NCBI RefSeq assembly: GCF_013340845.1
Contig: NZ_AP020335.1
Coordinates: 2,356,001 to 2,420,000, forward strand
Direction of reading: 5' to 3'
DNA: 64,000 bases
Source: Hydrogenovibrio marinus
GTDB lineage: Bacteria; Pseudomonadota; Gammaproteobacteria; Thiomicrospirales; Thiomicrospiraceae
The notes under the pieces are model-generated. The model did no database searches. It worked only from the letters and a program-made list of their open reading frames with translations, and was not told the origin of the DNA. The position numbers and the translations under genes were made by a program. Position 1 is the first letter of the stretch. Each line of letters starts with the position of its first letter. This document shows, in pieces, positions 33,384 to 40,935 of this stretch.

Positions 33384-34391
33384 ATGAATGAAAAACAAGA
33401 TACAGCTTTTAGGCTACTGGCTTTATTGCAGGCAATCCCACGCTATCCTCACACTAAGAGCACAACAAATCTTAGAATCATTTTAAAACAAGGTGGCTTT
33501 GACGTAAGCATGCGTATGTTACAACGTGATTTAGACAAGCTATCTTATGCCTTTCCTATTATATGCGATGATTCAAGCAAACCTTACCAATGGAGCTTTG
33601 AAGAGAGCTTTCAAAGCAGCTTGCCTGCTCTTGATACAACGGCAGCATTGGTGTGGGTACTAGCAGAAGAGCACCTAAGGCACTTACTTCCTTCAATAGC
33701 CATGGAAAAACTGAACCCAACTTTTGAACAAGCAAAACGTTTTTTAGATGCACAACCGAACAATCAATATGGCAATTGGCGTGCAAAAATCAAAGCTCTG
33801 CCAAATGGCAAAGCTTTGATTCCAGCAAAAATTGATGAAGCAATTTGGCACAATGTCTCTGAAGCCGTATTATCAGGAGTTGTTGTAATTGTGGATTACC
33901 TTAGCCGTGAATCTGGAGAAGTGAAATCACGCAAACTGCACCCTCTTGGGTTGGTGGATCGTCATACCACTACTTATTTAGTTGCATGGGCTGAAGAATA
34001 TGCTGAAATACGCCAATTTGCAGTACATCGCATTCAATCAATTGAACTTACTAATGTGCCCGTTAAGGTGCTAGATGATTTTTCGATAGCGAACTATGCT
34101 CAGTCTGGCGCTTTTGACATGCCAATAGACAATCAAAGCATATCTTTAGAAATTTTGATTGATAACAAAGTCGCGTGGCACTTAAAAGAAACACCTATTA
34201 GCCAAGATCAAATCATCACCGAAACAGATGACCCTACTCGCCAACACCTAAAAGCCACCGTCTCGAATGATGAACAAACACAATGGTGGTTGATGGGATT
34301 TGGCAGCAAGGTAGAAGTGCTTGCACCAAAAGAATGGCGTGAAGCAATTTATCAACACGCTCTAACAATAATACAACGCAATAACAAATAG
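33384..34391 (+). CDS. WYL-domain transcriptional regulator
   Basis: A 335-residue regulator. The N-terminal winged helix (residues about 5-60: RLLALLQAIPRYPHTKSTTN, SMRMLQRDLDKLS) resembles DeoR/YafY-type HTH. The WYL ligand-binding domain (about 150-225) carries VVVIVDYLSRESGE, RKLHPLGLVDRHTTTYLVAW and the EIRQFAVHRIQSIEL strand; a WCX-like C-terminal part follows. Such regulators often repress defence genes in phage-defence islands (BrxR/CapW class). It is divergent from the TerB/HNH-like cassette across a region with three palindromes, so it probably controls that cassette and itself. Ligand unknown. Confidence 0.85.
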   Translation: MNEKQDTAFRLLALLQAIPRYPHTKSTTNLRIILKQGGFDVSMRMLQRDLDKLSYAFPIICDDSSKPYQWSFEESFQSSLPALDTTAALVWVLAEEHLRHLLPSIAMEKLNPTFEQAKRFLDAQPNNQYGNWRAKIKALPNGKALIPAKIDEAIWHNVSEAVLSGVVVIVDYLSRESGEVKSRKLHPLGLVDRHTTTYLVAWAEEYAEIRQFAVHRIQSIELTNVPVKVLDDFSIANYAQSGAFDMPIDNQSISLEILIDNKVAWHLKETPISQDQIITETDDPTRQHLKATVSNDEQTQWWLMGFGSKVEVLAPKEWREAIYQHALTIIQRNNK

Positions 34392-34446
34392 ATCAGTTTC
34401 TACAAAAAGTTAAAATATGGATCATTCGTAAGTCGGAATAATTAAA

Positions 34447-36069
34447 ATGAATCAGTATCCTGTAGCCACAACCCCATCTCAATCCTATATAGCAACAACT
34501 CTACAGACCCCCAAAATACCCCAAGCATATCGAAAGGGCAAATCAGGACAGCAACTTGACATTATTTTGGGCGCTTTACTCAATCTGAATTATTACAAAT
34601 ACAGCTTTAGTCTACGTACAAATCAACTTGGCACCCGTTACTGTATCCAAGATTTTCAGTTCATCTTTTTTGATTCACCTGAATTTGAAGACAAACTTAA
34701 AGCTTTTGTTATAAAAAGCCTATTAATAAGAGAACCAAGTCAAACAGCGATTAAAAATACATTACTCATTCTTAGAGAATCTCCCGAATACTGGCTAAGA
34801 GATTCAGAAGAGTGTTCGAACCCATGTATCAGAGTCATTAACCATGGCTACCCAAATATTTACTACGTCGCCAACCCTAATAACACCGTTCAGCTCACAA
34901 CCATGAATTATGAACCAAGATTTTGTGGTTTTGCTGCTCTCATGCCAAATGAAGCAAAATGGGACTGGAATATGACTCTTAGTGACAATTTTGGAGACCA
35001 AAAACTACAGGACTTAAGACAAGCTCCTGAGCTATACACAACTAATTTACTAGCTTTGCTCAAAACGGCTAACATTCCTGAAGATAGAACTTTCCTCGTT
35101 ATATCCTGGCTTGCGCACTGTCTTTTATCATCAGACCACATAATTCTGGAACTCATTGGAGAAGACTCATCCATAAGACATTATGCTCATGAACTAATAA
35201 AACAATTATTAGACCCAAGCAACGATCCCATTAAAGTAATTCCTAAAAAACATGACGAATTATTCCGTATCGGTCTTGAAGAATACCTAATCAGCCTGCG
35301 CTCTAATTTAACGAGAAAACTATCAGACGAATACCAATCTACACTACTAGAAATGATTACAAATAATGGCGCAAGAGGTTTTGGAAATGATAAAAATAAA
35401 GAAAAAACTAGATGTTTTATCAAACGGCCTTTTAGTCTTAGCGCTCCAGATACTTTAATTACGAATCATTCACTTCAATCTCACACCCTGACTATCAATT
35501 TACCAGATACAAGTAAATCTCGTCCCCCTAAACTCGATCACCAACTTTTAAACCACGCTAGGATTGAATTACTCAGATTGACTAAGGCAGTTTCATACTG
35601 TTTTTCCCCCAGTTGGCATGAGAAAAACTTCACTATAGGAAAAAATGCATTCCCTGAGATGGAGAGTTTATTACTCATTGGCTGCGAACTTAGCGAACTT
35701 CTGAGGAAGAATAAAAACAGCTTTATGCATGAATTTGAAGCCTGGGCAGTTGAAAATTCCTTTATGCAACTAGAAAATAATGACACTGCATTTTTGCTGT
35801 ACTTATGGGCAAGTGAAAACCCTGAGACATCCATAAAAAGAACCATCAGCGAATGGAAAAAAATACTACTTCCGTACGCTCAAGATGAAAATATTGACCT
35901 CAGCAGCGTTGAGGCTAGAAAAATAGGAGCCGACTTAAAGCAAGCAAGATCACTTTTCAAGAAACTTGGAATTGACTGTGAATATGCAGGGAGAGGCCGT
36001 CTCAGTTATTGGACGATTTCAGTAGGTACAACAATAGGTTTTCAAGAGTCTTTGATGACAAAATCTTAG
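34447..36069 (+). CDS. phage-type ATPase relative with lost Walker motifs
   Basis: A 540-residue protein. From residue about 215 it follows the layout of the ATPases found in phage-satellite and prophage replication modules (a Walker A line such as GEQGSGKSTLA, LxDPS, PKDxRDLF, a Walker B line, RP..LNGI, and a C-terminal ALSxRLRxxxPxLxxLGI block). Here the Walker A position reads GEDSSIR (238-244), followed by LLDPSNDPIKVIPKKHDELF. The Walker B position reads YLISLRSNL, and the C-terminus keeps ARKIGADLKQARSLFKKLGI. The catalytic residues are gone although the frame is intact over 540 codons, which argues for selection on a non-ATPase role. It starts 55 bases after the WYL gene. Homology inferred by eye. 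Confidence 0.55.
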   Translation: MNQYPVATTPSQSYIATTLQTPKIPQAYRKGKSGQQLDIILGALLNLNYYKYSFSLRTNQLGTRYCIQDFQFIFFDSPEFEDKLKAFVIKSLLIREPSQTAIKNTLLILRESPEYWLRDSEECSNPCIRVINHGYPNIYYVANPNNTVQLTTMNYEPRFCGFAALMPNEAKWDWNMTLSDNFGDQKLQDLRQAPELYTTNLLALLKTANIPEDRTFLVISWLAHCLLSSDHIILELIGEDSSIRHYAHELIKQLLDPSNDPIKVIPKKHDELFRIGLEEYLISLRSNLTRKLSDEYQSTLLEMITNNGARGFGNDKNKEKTRCFIKRPFSLSAPDTLITNHSLQSHTLTINLPDTSKSRPPKLDHQLLNHARIELLRLTKAVSYCFSPSWHEKNFTIGKNAFPEMESLLLIGCELSELLRKNKNSFMHEFEAWAVENSFMQLENNDTAFLLYLWASENPETSIKRTISEWKKILLPYAQDENIDLSSVEARKIGADLKQARSLFKKLGIDCEYAGRGRLSYWTISVGTTIGFQESLMTKS

Positions 36070-36109
36070 TATTTTCATATCACAAAAAGCAGCTCACCCA
36101 TAAACTTAA

Positions 36110-36206
36110 TGCGACATTGCGGTGAAAAAATACAGTTTTTACATATAAACCTGCTTTAACAATCATCAAATTCTTGAAATTGATGATTATTTTAAGCAAT
36201 GTCGCA
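36110..36206. repeat. nested inverted repeats, candidate replication origin
   Basis: Outer arms TGCGACATTGC (36110-36120) and GCAATGTCGCA (36196-36206) are perfect complements. Inside, TGCTTTAACAATCATCAA (36152-36169) pairs with 36180-36198 with one bulge and one mismatch, and AATCATCAA/TTGATGATT is perfect. It is located just beyond the 3' end of the Rep-like gene, between two convergent genes. It could be a single- or double-strand origin or a strong terminator. Confidence 0.55.
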
Positions 36207-36240
36207 ATTAGCTTAACCCCCTCACTGAAAACACACTGTG

Positions 36241-36966
36241 CTACCTTCTACTTTTGCTAAAAACTTTTATTGGAAAATAAAAATGTTTTGTATACACCTT
36301 GCATAGATAAGAGAAATCGAAAAACGATTGATCAATACTGGCAGCAAAACCCGAACTCGATCTATCCAATAAATACCCTCCATTACTGAAGTTAACTAAC
36401 CCTCTATATCTCACATCTGAATGCATTAAAGAGAGCGCACTAGCCCAAGCCCCAAGGATTCGTTGGTATAGATTCTCACGCCCTTCGTTATAACATCCTA
36501 GACTTCTAAATACATGCCCATTGAACAATAGCACGGCGTGAATATGAACCCCCCTGCCATTCTCACCATATTCAATGACCCGGCAAAACCTAACACGATT
36601 AGATCGACCATCTCCAGCCAACTGCTTCCGATGATTAAAAGCCCTCAGTTTTGCTTTTAATGAATCCATAAACTGAGAAAAGTAATCATGAGATACCCGC
36701 TGTTCATCTGACCACTCTACTGGGAAAAACAAATCCACTCTAACTGCAAACACCTTCGAATACTGATTAAGTTGCAGATTAATAGTATTCTCCAATCCCT
36801 CCAAATAATTTACTATCAACGCCCCATAGTTAACGCACACAGGCTTATCATGAAATAAGCTCTCATAGTGCAGATTAAGATTCTTATTCTCCAATAGCCT
36901 TTTAGGCATTAATGATCTTTGATTTTCATTGTTGAAAGCAGTACTAACTGACATCTTCTTACCCAT
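36241..36966 (-). CDS. YagK/YfjJ (inovirus Gp2) family Rep-like protein
   Basis: A 241-residue protein matching the YagK/YfjJ C-terminal family, also annotated as inovirus Gp2. The core is RVRFCRVIEYGENGRGVHIHAVLLFNG with HIH at 141-143, reminiscent of the metal-binding HxH of HUH replication proteins, then ILGAWASALSL and VNFSNGGYLLDR. Members occur in P4-like satellites and filamentous phages and are thought to act in replication. I cannot place a catalytic Tyr with confidence. Read leftward, and its 3' end is next to nested inverted repeats. In the mRNA, CCUAU can pair with the AUAGG just before the start codon, possibly masking it. Confidence 0.75.
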   Translation of the reverse strand: MGKKMSVSTAFNNENQRSLMPKRLLENKNLNLHYESLFHDKPVCVNYGALIVNYLEGLENTINLQLNQYSKVFAVRVDLFFPVEWSDEQRVSHDYFSQFMDSLKAKLRAFNHRKQLAGDGRSNRVRFCRVIEYGENGRGVHIHAVLLFNGHVFRSLGCYNEGRENLYQRILGAWASALSLMHSDVRYRGLVNFSNGGYLLDRSSSGFAASIDQSFFDFSYLCKVYTKHFYFPIKVFSKSRR

Positions 36967-37269
36967 CCTATCTTGTGATAATTAATAGGTCTTAGATATA
37001 GGCCACTAGATAAATTTACTGCTGAAAATATTCATACATATAACACTATTAACCCCGATCTGACCTTCTAAATTTGTACAGAAATCCTTGATTGATTTTC
37101 TTAAATTTCCTTATCTGCTCAAACAATTAGCAACTCAGTTAAAAAAGTACTCAACTCAACACTCTACGCCAGCGATCAAACCCTGTTTCTAACAAAAATA
37201 CGTCATATATATTCCTAGTGACACTTTCAAACCAAATGTCTTTTTCTCTAGCTATAAAAAGGAGTCTAT
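36967..37269. other. intergenic region upstream of the Rep-like gene
   Basis: These 303 AT-rich bases hold no supported gene. CCTAT (36967-36971) and ATAGG (36985-36989) form a small stem over the Rep gene's ribosome site. Promoters for both directions must lie here, but no convincing hexamers stand out. Confidence 0.4.
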
Positions 37270-37602
37270 ATGTCTGTAACTTGCCCTAAATGTGGCTCAA
37301 AAAATATTGAAATAAAAAATACTGCCCGAAATATCGGCGCTTCTATTGGTTTAGCCTGTGGTGCCACGGCTGGCTATTCCAGTGTTATTTCTGGTGCTCG
37401 AATTGGCGGTTCGCTAGGTGCTATCACAGGGCCAACTGGTATTGCTGTGGGTTCAATTTCGGGAGCAATCATGGGAATGCTCATAGGGGCATCTGCTTTC
37501 GGCTCCGCTGGTGCTGAAATCGGAAAACACATTGACGAAAAGGTACTGGACAACTACCAATGTTTAGACTGTAAACACACTTTTTCTATCTGCAAAAATT
37601 AA
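37270..37602 (+). CDS. zinc-ribbon protein with glycine-zipper core
   Basis: A 110-residue protein. CPKCGS at the N-terminus and CLDCKHTFSIC at the C-terminus supply four or five cysteines for one zinc ribbon split by a hydrophobic middle. The middle (residues about 22-85) is rich in spaced glycines (GASIGLACGATAG, GGSLGAITGPTGIAVG), a glycine-zipper pattern typical of membrane-inserting segments. The ribosome site AAGGAG is strong. Small zinc-ribbon proteins of this kind recur in mobile elements with no known function. Confidence 0.65.
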   Translation: MSVTCPKCGSKNIEIKNTARNIGASIGLACGATAGYSSVISGARIGGSLGAITGPTGIAVGSISGAIMGMLIGASAFGSAGAEIGKHIDEKVLDNYQCLDCKHTFSICKN

Positions 37603-37691
37603 CCCACTTTTCACAACTTTTTATAAATCGTAGCTTTCAAAGTGCCATGCGCTTATCAAGACCTACGTCACTCTCTATAAGGAGAATTTCA

Positions 37692-38516
37692 ATGAGCATG
37701 AATATTCTTACTGAACAACAACTGTACAGATCTGCACCAGCAATATTCGCGAACTCACCGGATCGTGCTGTTTCTGATCGTTATGGATTTGTTCCAACCA
37801 TAAATATAGTGCATTCTTTACAAAATGAAGGCTGGTACCCAGTTAAAGCACTGCAAACCAACACTAGAAACAAAGCACGTAACCATTTGACTCGACACAT
37901 GATTCGTTTTAGACAAGACCCTGATCGTCAGATACTGGTAGGTGATTCCATTGCTGAACTGATACTAACTAATTCTCATGATCGCAGCTCGGCTTACCAA
38001 TTGGATTTAGGGTTATTCCGTTTAGTCTGTTCCAACGGTATGGTGACACAAACCGGGGACCTAGGTAATATCCGTGTTCGTCACGGCAAACAGGTAGTTG
38101 AGAACATTATCGAAGGCTCTTTACAGTTGGCTGTTGAAATTCCTAACCTGTCTGAATCAGTAGAGAAATTTCAATCGACATTAATCTCAAAAGAAGAAGC
38201 GAGGGTCTTTGCTGAAGCTGCTTTAATGATGCGTTACGGCGATAACTGGAAAAATCAGAGTCCCGTATCTCCTGAAATGCTTTTACTTCCTCGTAGAAAT
38301 GAGGATAAAGAACCGAGTCTTTGGAAAATCTTCAATCGAGTTCAAGAAAACTTTATGAAGGGCGGACTATTAGGTCGTTCCGTCAATGGACGTTTGACGA
38401 GAACTCGAGCAATCAAGTCTGTTGCTGAAGATGTTCGTTTAAATCGTGCGCTTTGGAAACTTACTGAAGACTTTTCTCATCACAAAACTCTTGCACATCG
38501 ACATTTCCTACATTAA
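37692..38516 (+). CDS. DUF932-family protein
   Basis: A 274-residue protein of the DUF932 (phage/plasmid-like) family. SDRYGFVPTINIVHSLQNEGW, HMIRFRQ, ILTNSHDRSSAYQLDLGLFRLVCSNGMV and the long helical C-terminus with GRLTRTRAIKSVAEDVRLNRALW fit the family. ATG 37692 was chosen over 37647 because AAGGAG (37679-37684) is then correctly spaced. Such proteins are frequent on plasmids, ICEs and satellites; function unknown. It ends in front of a perfect hairpin shared with the convergent alpA gene. Confidence 0.82.
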   Translation: MSMNILTEQQLYRSAPAIFANSPDRAVSDRYGFVPTINIVHSLQNEGWYPVKALQTNTRNKARNHLTRHMIRFRQDPDRQILVGDSIAELILTNSHDRSSAYQLDLGLFRLVCSNGMVTQTGDLGNIRVRHGKQVVENIIEGSLQLAVEIPNLSESVEKFQSTLISKEEARVFAEAALMMRYGDNWKNQSPVSPEMLLLPRRNEDKEPSLWKIFNRVQENFMKGGLLGRSVNGRLTRTRAIKSVAEDVRLNRALWKLTEDFSHHKTLAHRHFLH

Positions 38517-38530
38517 GGAAAACCGGCAAA

Positions 38531-38562
38531 TGAAACTGGAGACCTAAGCGCCTCCAGTTTCA
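38531..38562. terminator. hairpin between convergent DUF932 and alpA genes
   Basis: TGAAACTGGAG (38531-38541) pairs perfectly with CTCCAGTTTCA (38552-38562) around a ten-base loop. There is no long T-run, but the position between two stop codons supports a bidirectional terminator. Confidence 0.6.
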
Positions 38563-38563
38563 C

Positions 38564-38761
38564 TTACTGTTCTTCTACTACATTATCTCTTTGCTCAATC
38601 TTTTCTATAATCCAATCTTCAATCTCACTTTCCACCCATGCCACTGAGCGCCCACCTAAACAGATCTGTTTTGGAAACTTTCCTTGATCCATAAATTTAT
38701 AAATAGTCGAACGTGCTAAACCTGTGCATTCGATAACTTTTTGTAATTTCATCAGCTTCAT
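38564..38761 (-). CDS. AlpA-family excisionase/regulator
   Basis: A 65-residue winged-helix protein of the AlpA/MerR-like excisionase family. KLQKVIECTGLARSTIYKFMDQGKFPKQICLGGRSVAWVESEIEDW shows the helix-turn-helix (CTGLARSTIY) and the wing (RSVAW). Such proteins activate integrase expression or act as excisionases in P4-like elements. The ribosome site AAGGAG precedes ATG 38761. Divergent from the type III modification gene; it may regulate excision of this island. Confidence 0.88.
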   Translation of the reverse strand: MKLMKLQKVIECTGLARSTIYKFMDQGKFPKQICLGGRSVAWVESEIEDWIIEKIEQRDNVVEEQ

Positions 38762-38937
38762 TTTGAACTCCTTATCTCTGGTTCAAAACATCAGTCCTAG
38801 AACAAAAAATTTATTTACCTAATACTGAGAACGGCCCATACACTTTAACTACTATCCTCTCCTAAAAAGCTTGATATGCTCGGCAAACTTGATAAGCTTG
38901 CAAAAGTTTTTAAATCGAATAATTTACAGCGGATCAA

Positions 38938-40935
38938 ATGAAAACAATCAAACCTGAAATTCTTGCGGACAACTCTGAAGTCACTATCAATAGCCAACAA
39001 GTTGAGACTTTGAAAAAACATTTTCCTCAGTGTTTTGACAAGGACGGCAACTTTATTGCCGAAAAACTCAATGAAATTGTTGCTGATAGTGGTACTGCCC
39101 TCTCAAAAGAATCTTATGGTTTGAACTGGCTTGGCAAGTCTTATGCACGTTTATTGGCAAATGAAAACCCTCTGACGCTACTCGCAGAAGACAAGACACA
39201 CAACCAAAAGCCAGAAAATAAAGACAGTCAAAACCTTTTAATTAAAGGTGATAACCTTGAGGTATTAAAACACCTTAAAGGAGCCTATTCTGAATCCATC
39301 AAAATGATTTACATTGACCCTCCGTACAACACGGGTTCGGATGGATTTGTCTATCAAGATGACCGTAAATTCACACCTGAACAATTGGCTGAATTAGCAG
39401 GAATTGAAACAGAGGAAGCCAAACGCATTCTGGAATTTACCCAAAGCAAAGCCAATAGCCATAGTGCATGGCTAACCTTTATGTACCCCCGTCTTTATAT
39501 TGCCCGTGAACTTCTTAAAGATGATGGGGTTATCTTTATTTCGATTGATGAAAACGAGGCCTCACAATTAAAAATTTTATGTGATGAAATTTTTGGCGAA
39601 TCGAATTTCATAACTACTTTTTCAAGAGTAATGAAATCAGGAGGAGCAAAAGCTAAATTCGTAACGCCTAATGTAGAGTTTATCCATGTTTATGCGAAAA
39701 ATATAGAAAGAGCTAAACATTTTAGAACAAGCATCTCAGAAGACCAAATCAGAAATTATTACAATAAAGTCGAAACATCAGGGCCCAGAACTGGTGAGAA
39801 ATATGGAGAAGAACGACTTTTTTTGTCCAGTTTAACGCCAAGACCAAATCAAAGATATTGGATAGAATGCCCCGATGGAAGTTTCGCCATTCCTCCAGGA
39901 AAAAACTTTCCTATGGAAGTAGTTGAAAGTCAAAAAGTTTTACCTACATCGGAAGATGGGTGCTGGCGATGGACGTATGAAACATATAAAGAAGCCTTCC
40001 TTGAGAAAAGAATTCTTTTCAAAGAGACTGACACTTCTCCTTTACTGAATGAAAAGAGGGAAAGATCAAAATATAACATTTACTTTAAACTTTGGTTGAA
40101 AGACCAACAGGAGAAGGGCAAAACACCCGGCAACTTGATTACTAAATGGGAGAATCGACATAGTTCAGCTGAGTTAAAAGACTTAGGCATTCCATTCGAA
40201 TTTGCTAAACCATCAATGTTAATAAAGTACTTGATTGAAATCGCTAGAGTCAGTTCAAATGATATGATTCTGGATTTTTTTTCCGGTTCAGCAACAACTG
40301 CTCAAGCAGTGATGCAATTTAATTTCGACGAATCCAGCAATCTTAAATTTATTTTGATACAAATTCCAGAACCCACATCACCCCAATCTGAAGCTAGGAA
40401 AGTCGGTTACAAAACTATTTTCGATATATCAAAATCAAGAATTAAAAAAGCCGCTGAAAAAATCCGTGCAGAAAATCGCGATTACAACGGCGATTTAGGC
40501 TTCAAAATCTTTGAAACTCTGCCAATTTTTGAAGGGTATTTGGATAATATCGAAACCCTTCAAGGTGATATTCAAGACCTATTTGATGGTGCAACACTCT
40601 CAGATGAACAGCTTGAACATTTGCTGACCACATGGAAAGTGTATGACGGCACTCCTCTCACACAACCACTTGTTGAAACAGATTTGGCCGGTTACACAGC
40701 TTTCCGTCACGACAAAGTTTTGTATTTAATGCACCAAGGATTTAAGACAGAATCGTTAAAAGAATTCTTATCCAAGTTGGATACAACAACCGGCACTGAT
40801 AAAGACTTCGATGTTGAAAAAATCGTGCTGTTTGGCTACAACTTTAACAGTAAAAACCAGCTTGAAATCAATGAAGCGGTTCGCCAGTACCAAAACCGAA
40901 AAGAGAAAAATGTCAGTGTTGTGGTGAGGTACTAA
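38938..40935 (+). CDS. type III restriction-modification methyltransferase (Mod)
   Basis: A 665-residue beta-class adenine methyltransferase. The catalytic motif DPPYN is at 127-131 (MIYIDPPYNTGSDG) and comes before the AdoMet motif FFSGSATTAQAVMQFN (near residue 445), as expected for Mod. The variable region between them (about 220-430) is the target-recognition domain. With Res it would methylate one strand of an asymmetric site. No simple-sequence tract is visible that would make it phase-variable. The stop codon shares one base with the res start. Confidence 0.93.
   Translation: MKTIKPEILADNSEVTINSQQVETLKKHFPQCFDKDGNFIAEKLNEIVADSGTALSKESYGLNWLGKSYARLLANENPLTLLAEDKTHNQKPENKDSQNLLIKGDNLEVLKHLKGAYSESIKMIYIDPPYNTGSDGFVYQDDRKFTPEQLAELAGIETEEAKRILEFTQSKANSHSAWLTFMYPRLYIARELLKDDGVIFISIDENEASQLKILCDEIFGESNFITTFSRVMKSGGAKAKFVTPNVEFIHVYAKNIERAKHFRTSISEDQIRNYYNKVETSGPRTGEKYGEERLFLSSLTPRPNQRYWIECPDGSFAIPPGKNFPMEVVESQKVLPTSEDGCWRWTYETYKEAFLEKRILFKETDTSPLLNEKRERSKYNIYFKLWLKDQQEKGKTPGNLITKWENRHSSAELKDLGIPFEFAKPSMLIKYLIEIARVSSNDMILDFFSGSATTAQAVMQFNFDESSNLKFILIQIPEPTSPQSEARKVGYKTIFDISKSRIKKAAEKIRAENRDYNGDLGFKIFETLPIFEGYLDNIETLQGDIQDLFDGATLSDEQLEHLLTTWKVYDGTPLTQPLVETDLAGYTAFRHDKVLYLMHQGFKTESLKEFLSKLDTTTGTDKDFDVEKIVLFGYNFNSKNQLEINEAVRQYQNRKEKNVSVVVRY

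Noticed and set aside
39598-40300. Phase-variable repeat tract in mod
   Set aside because: Type III mod genes are often phase-variable, but no tandem simple repeat of useful length is visible.
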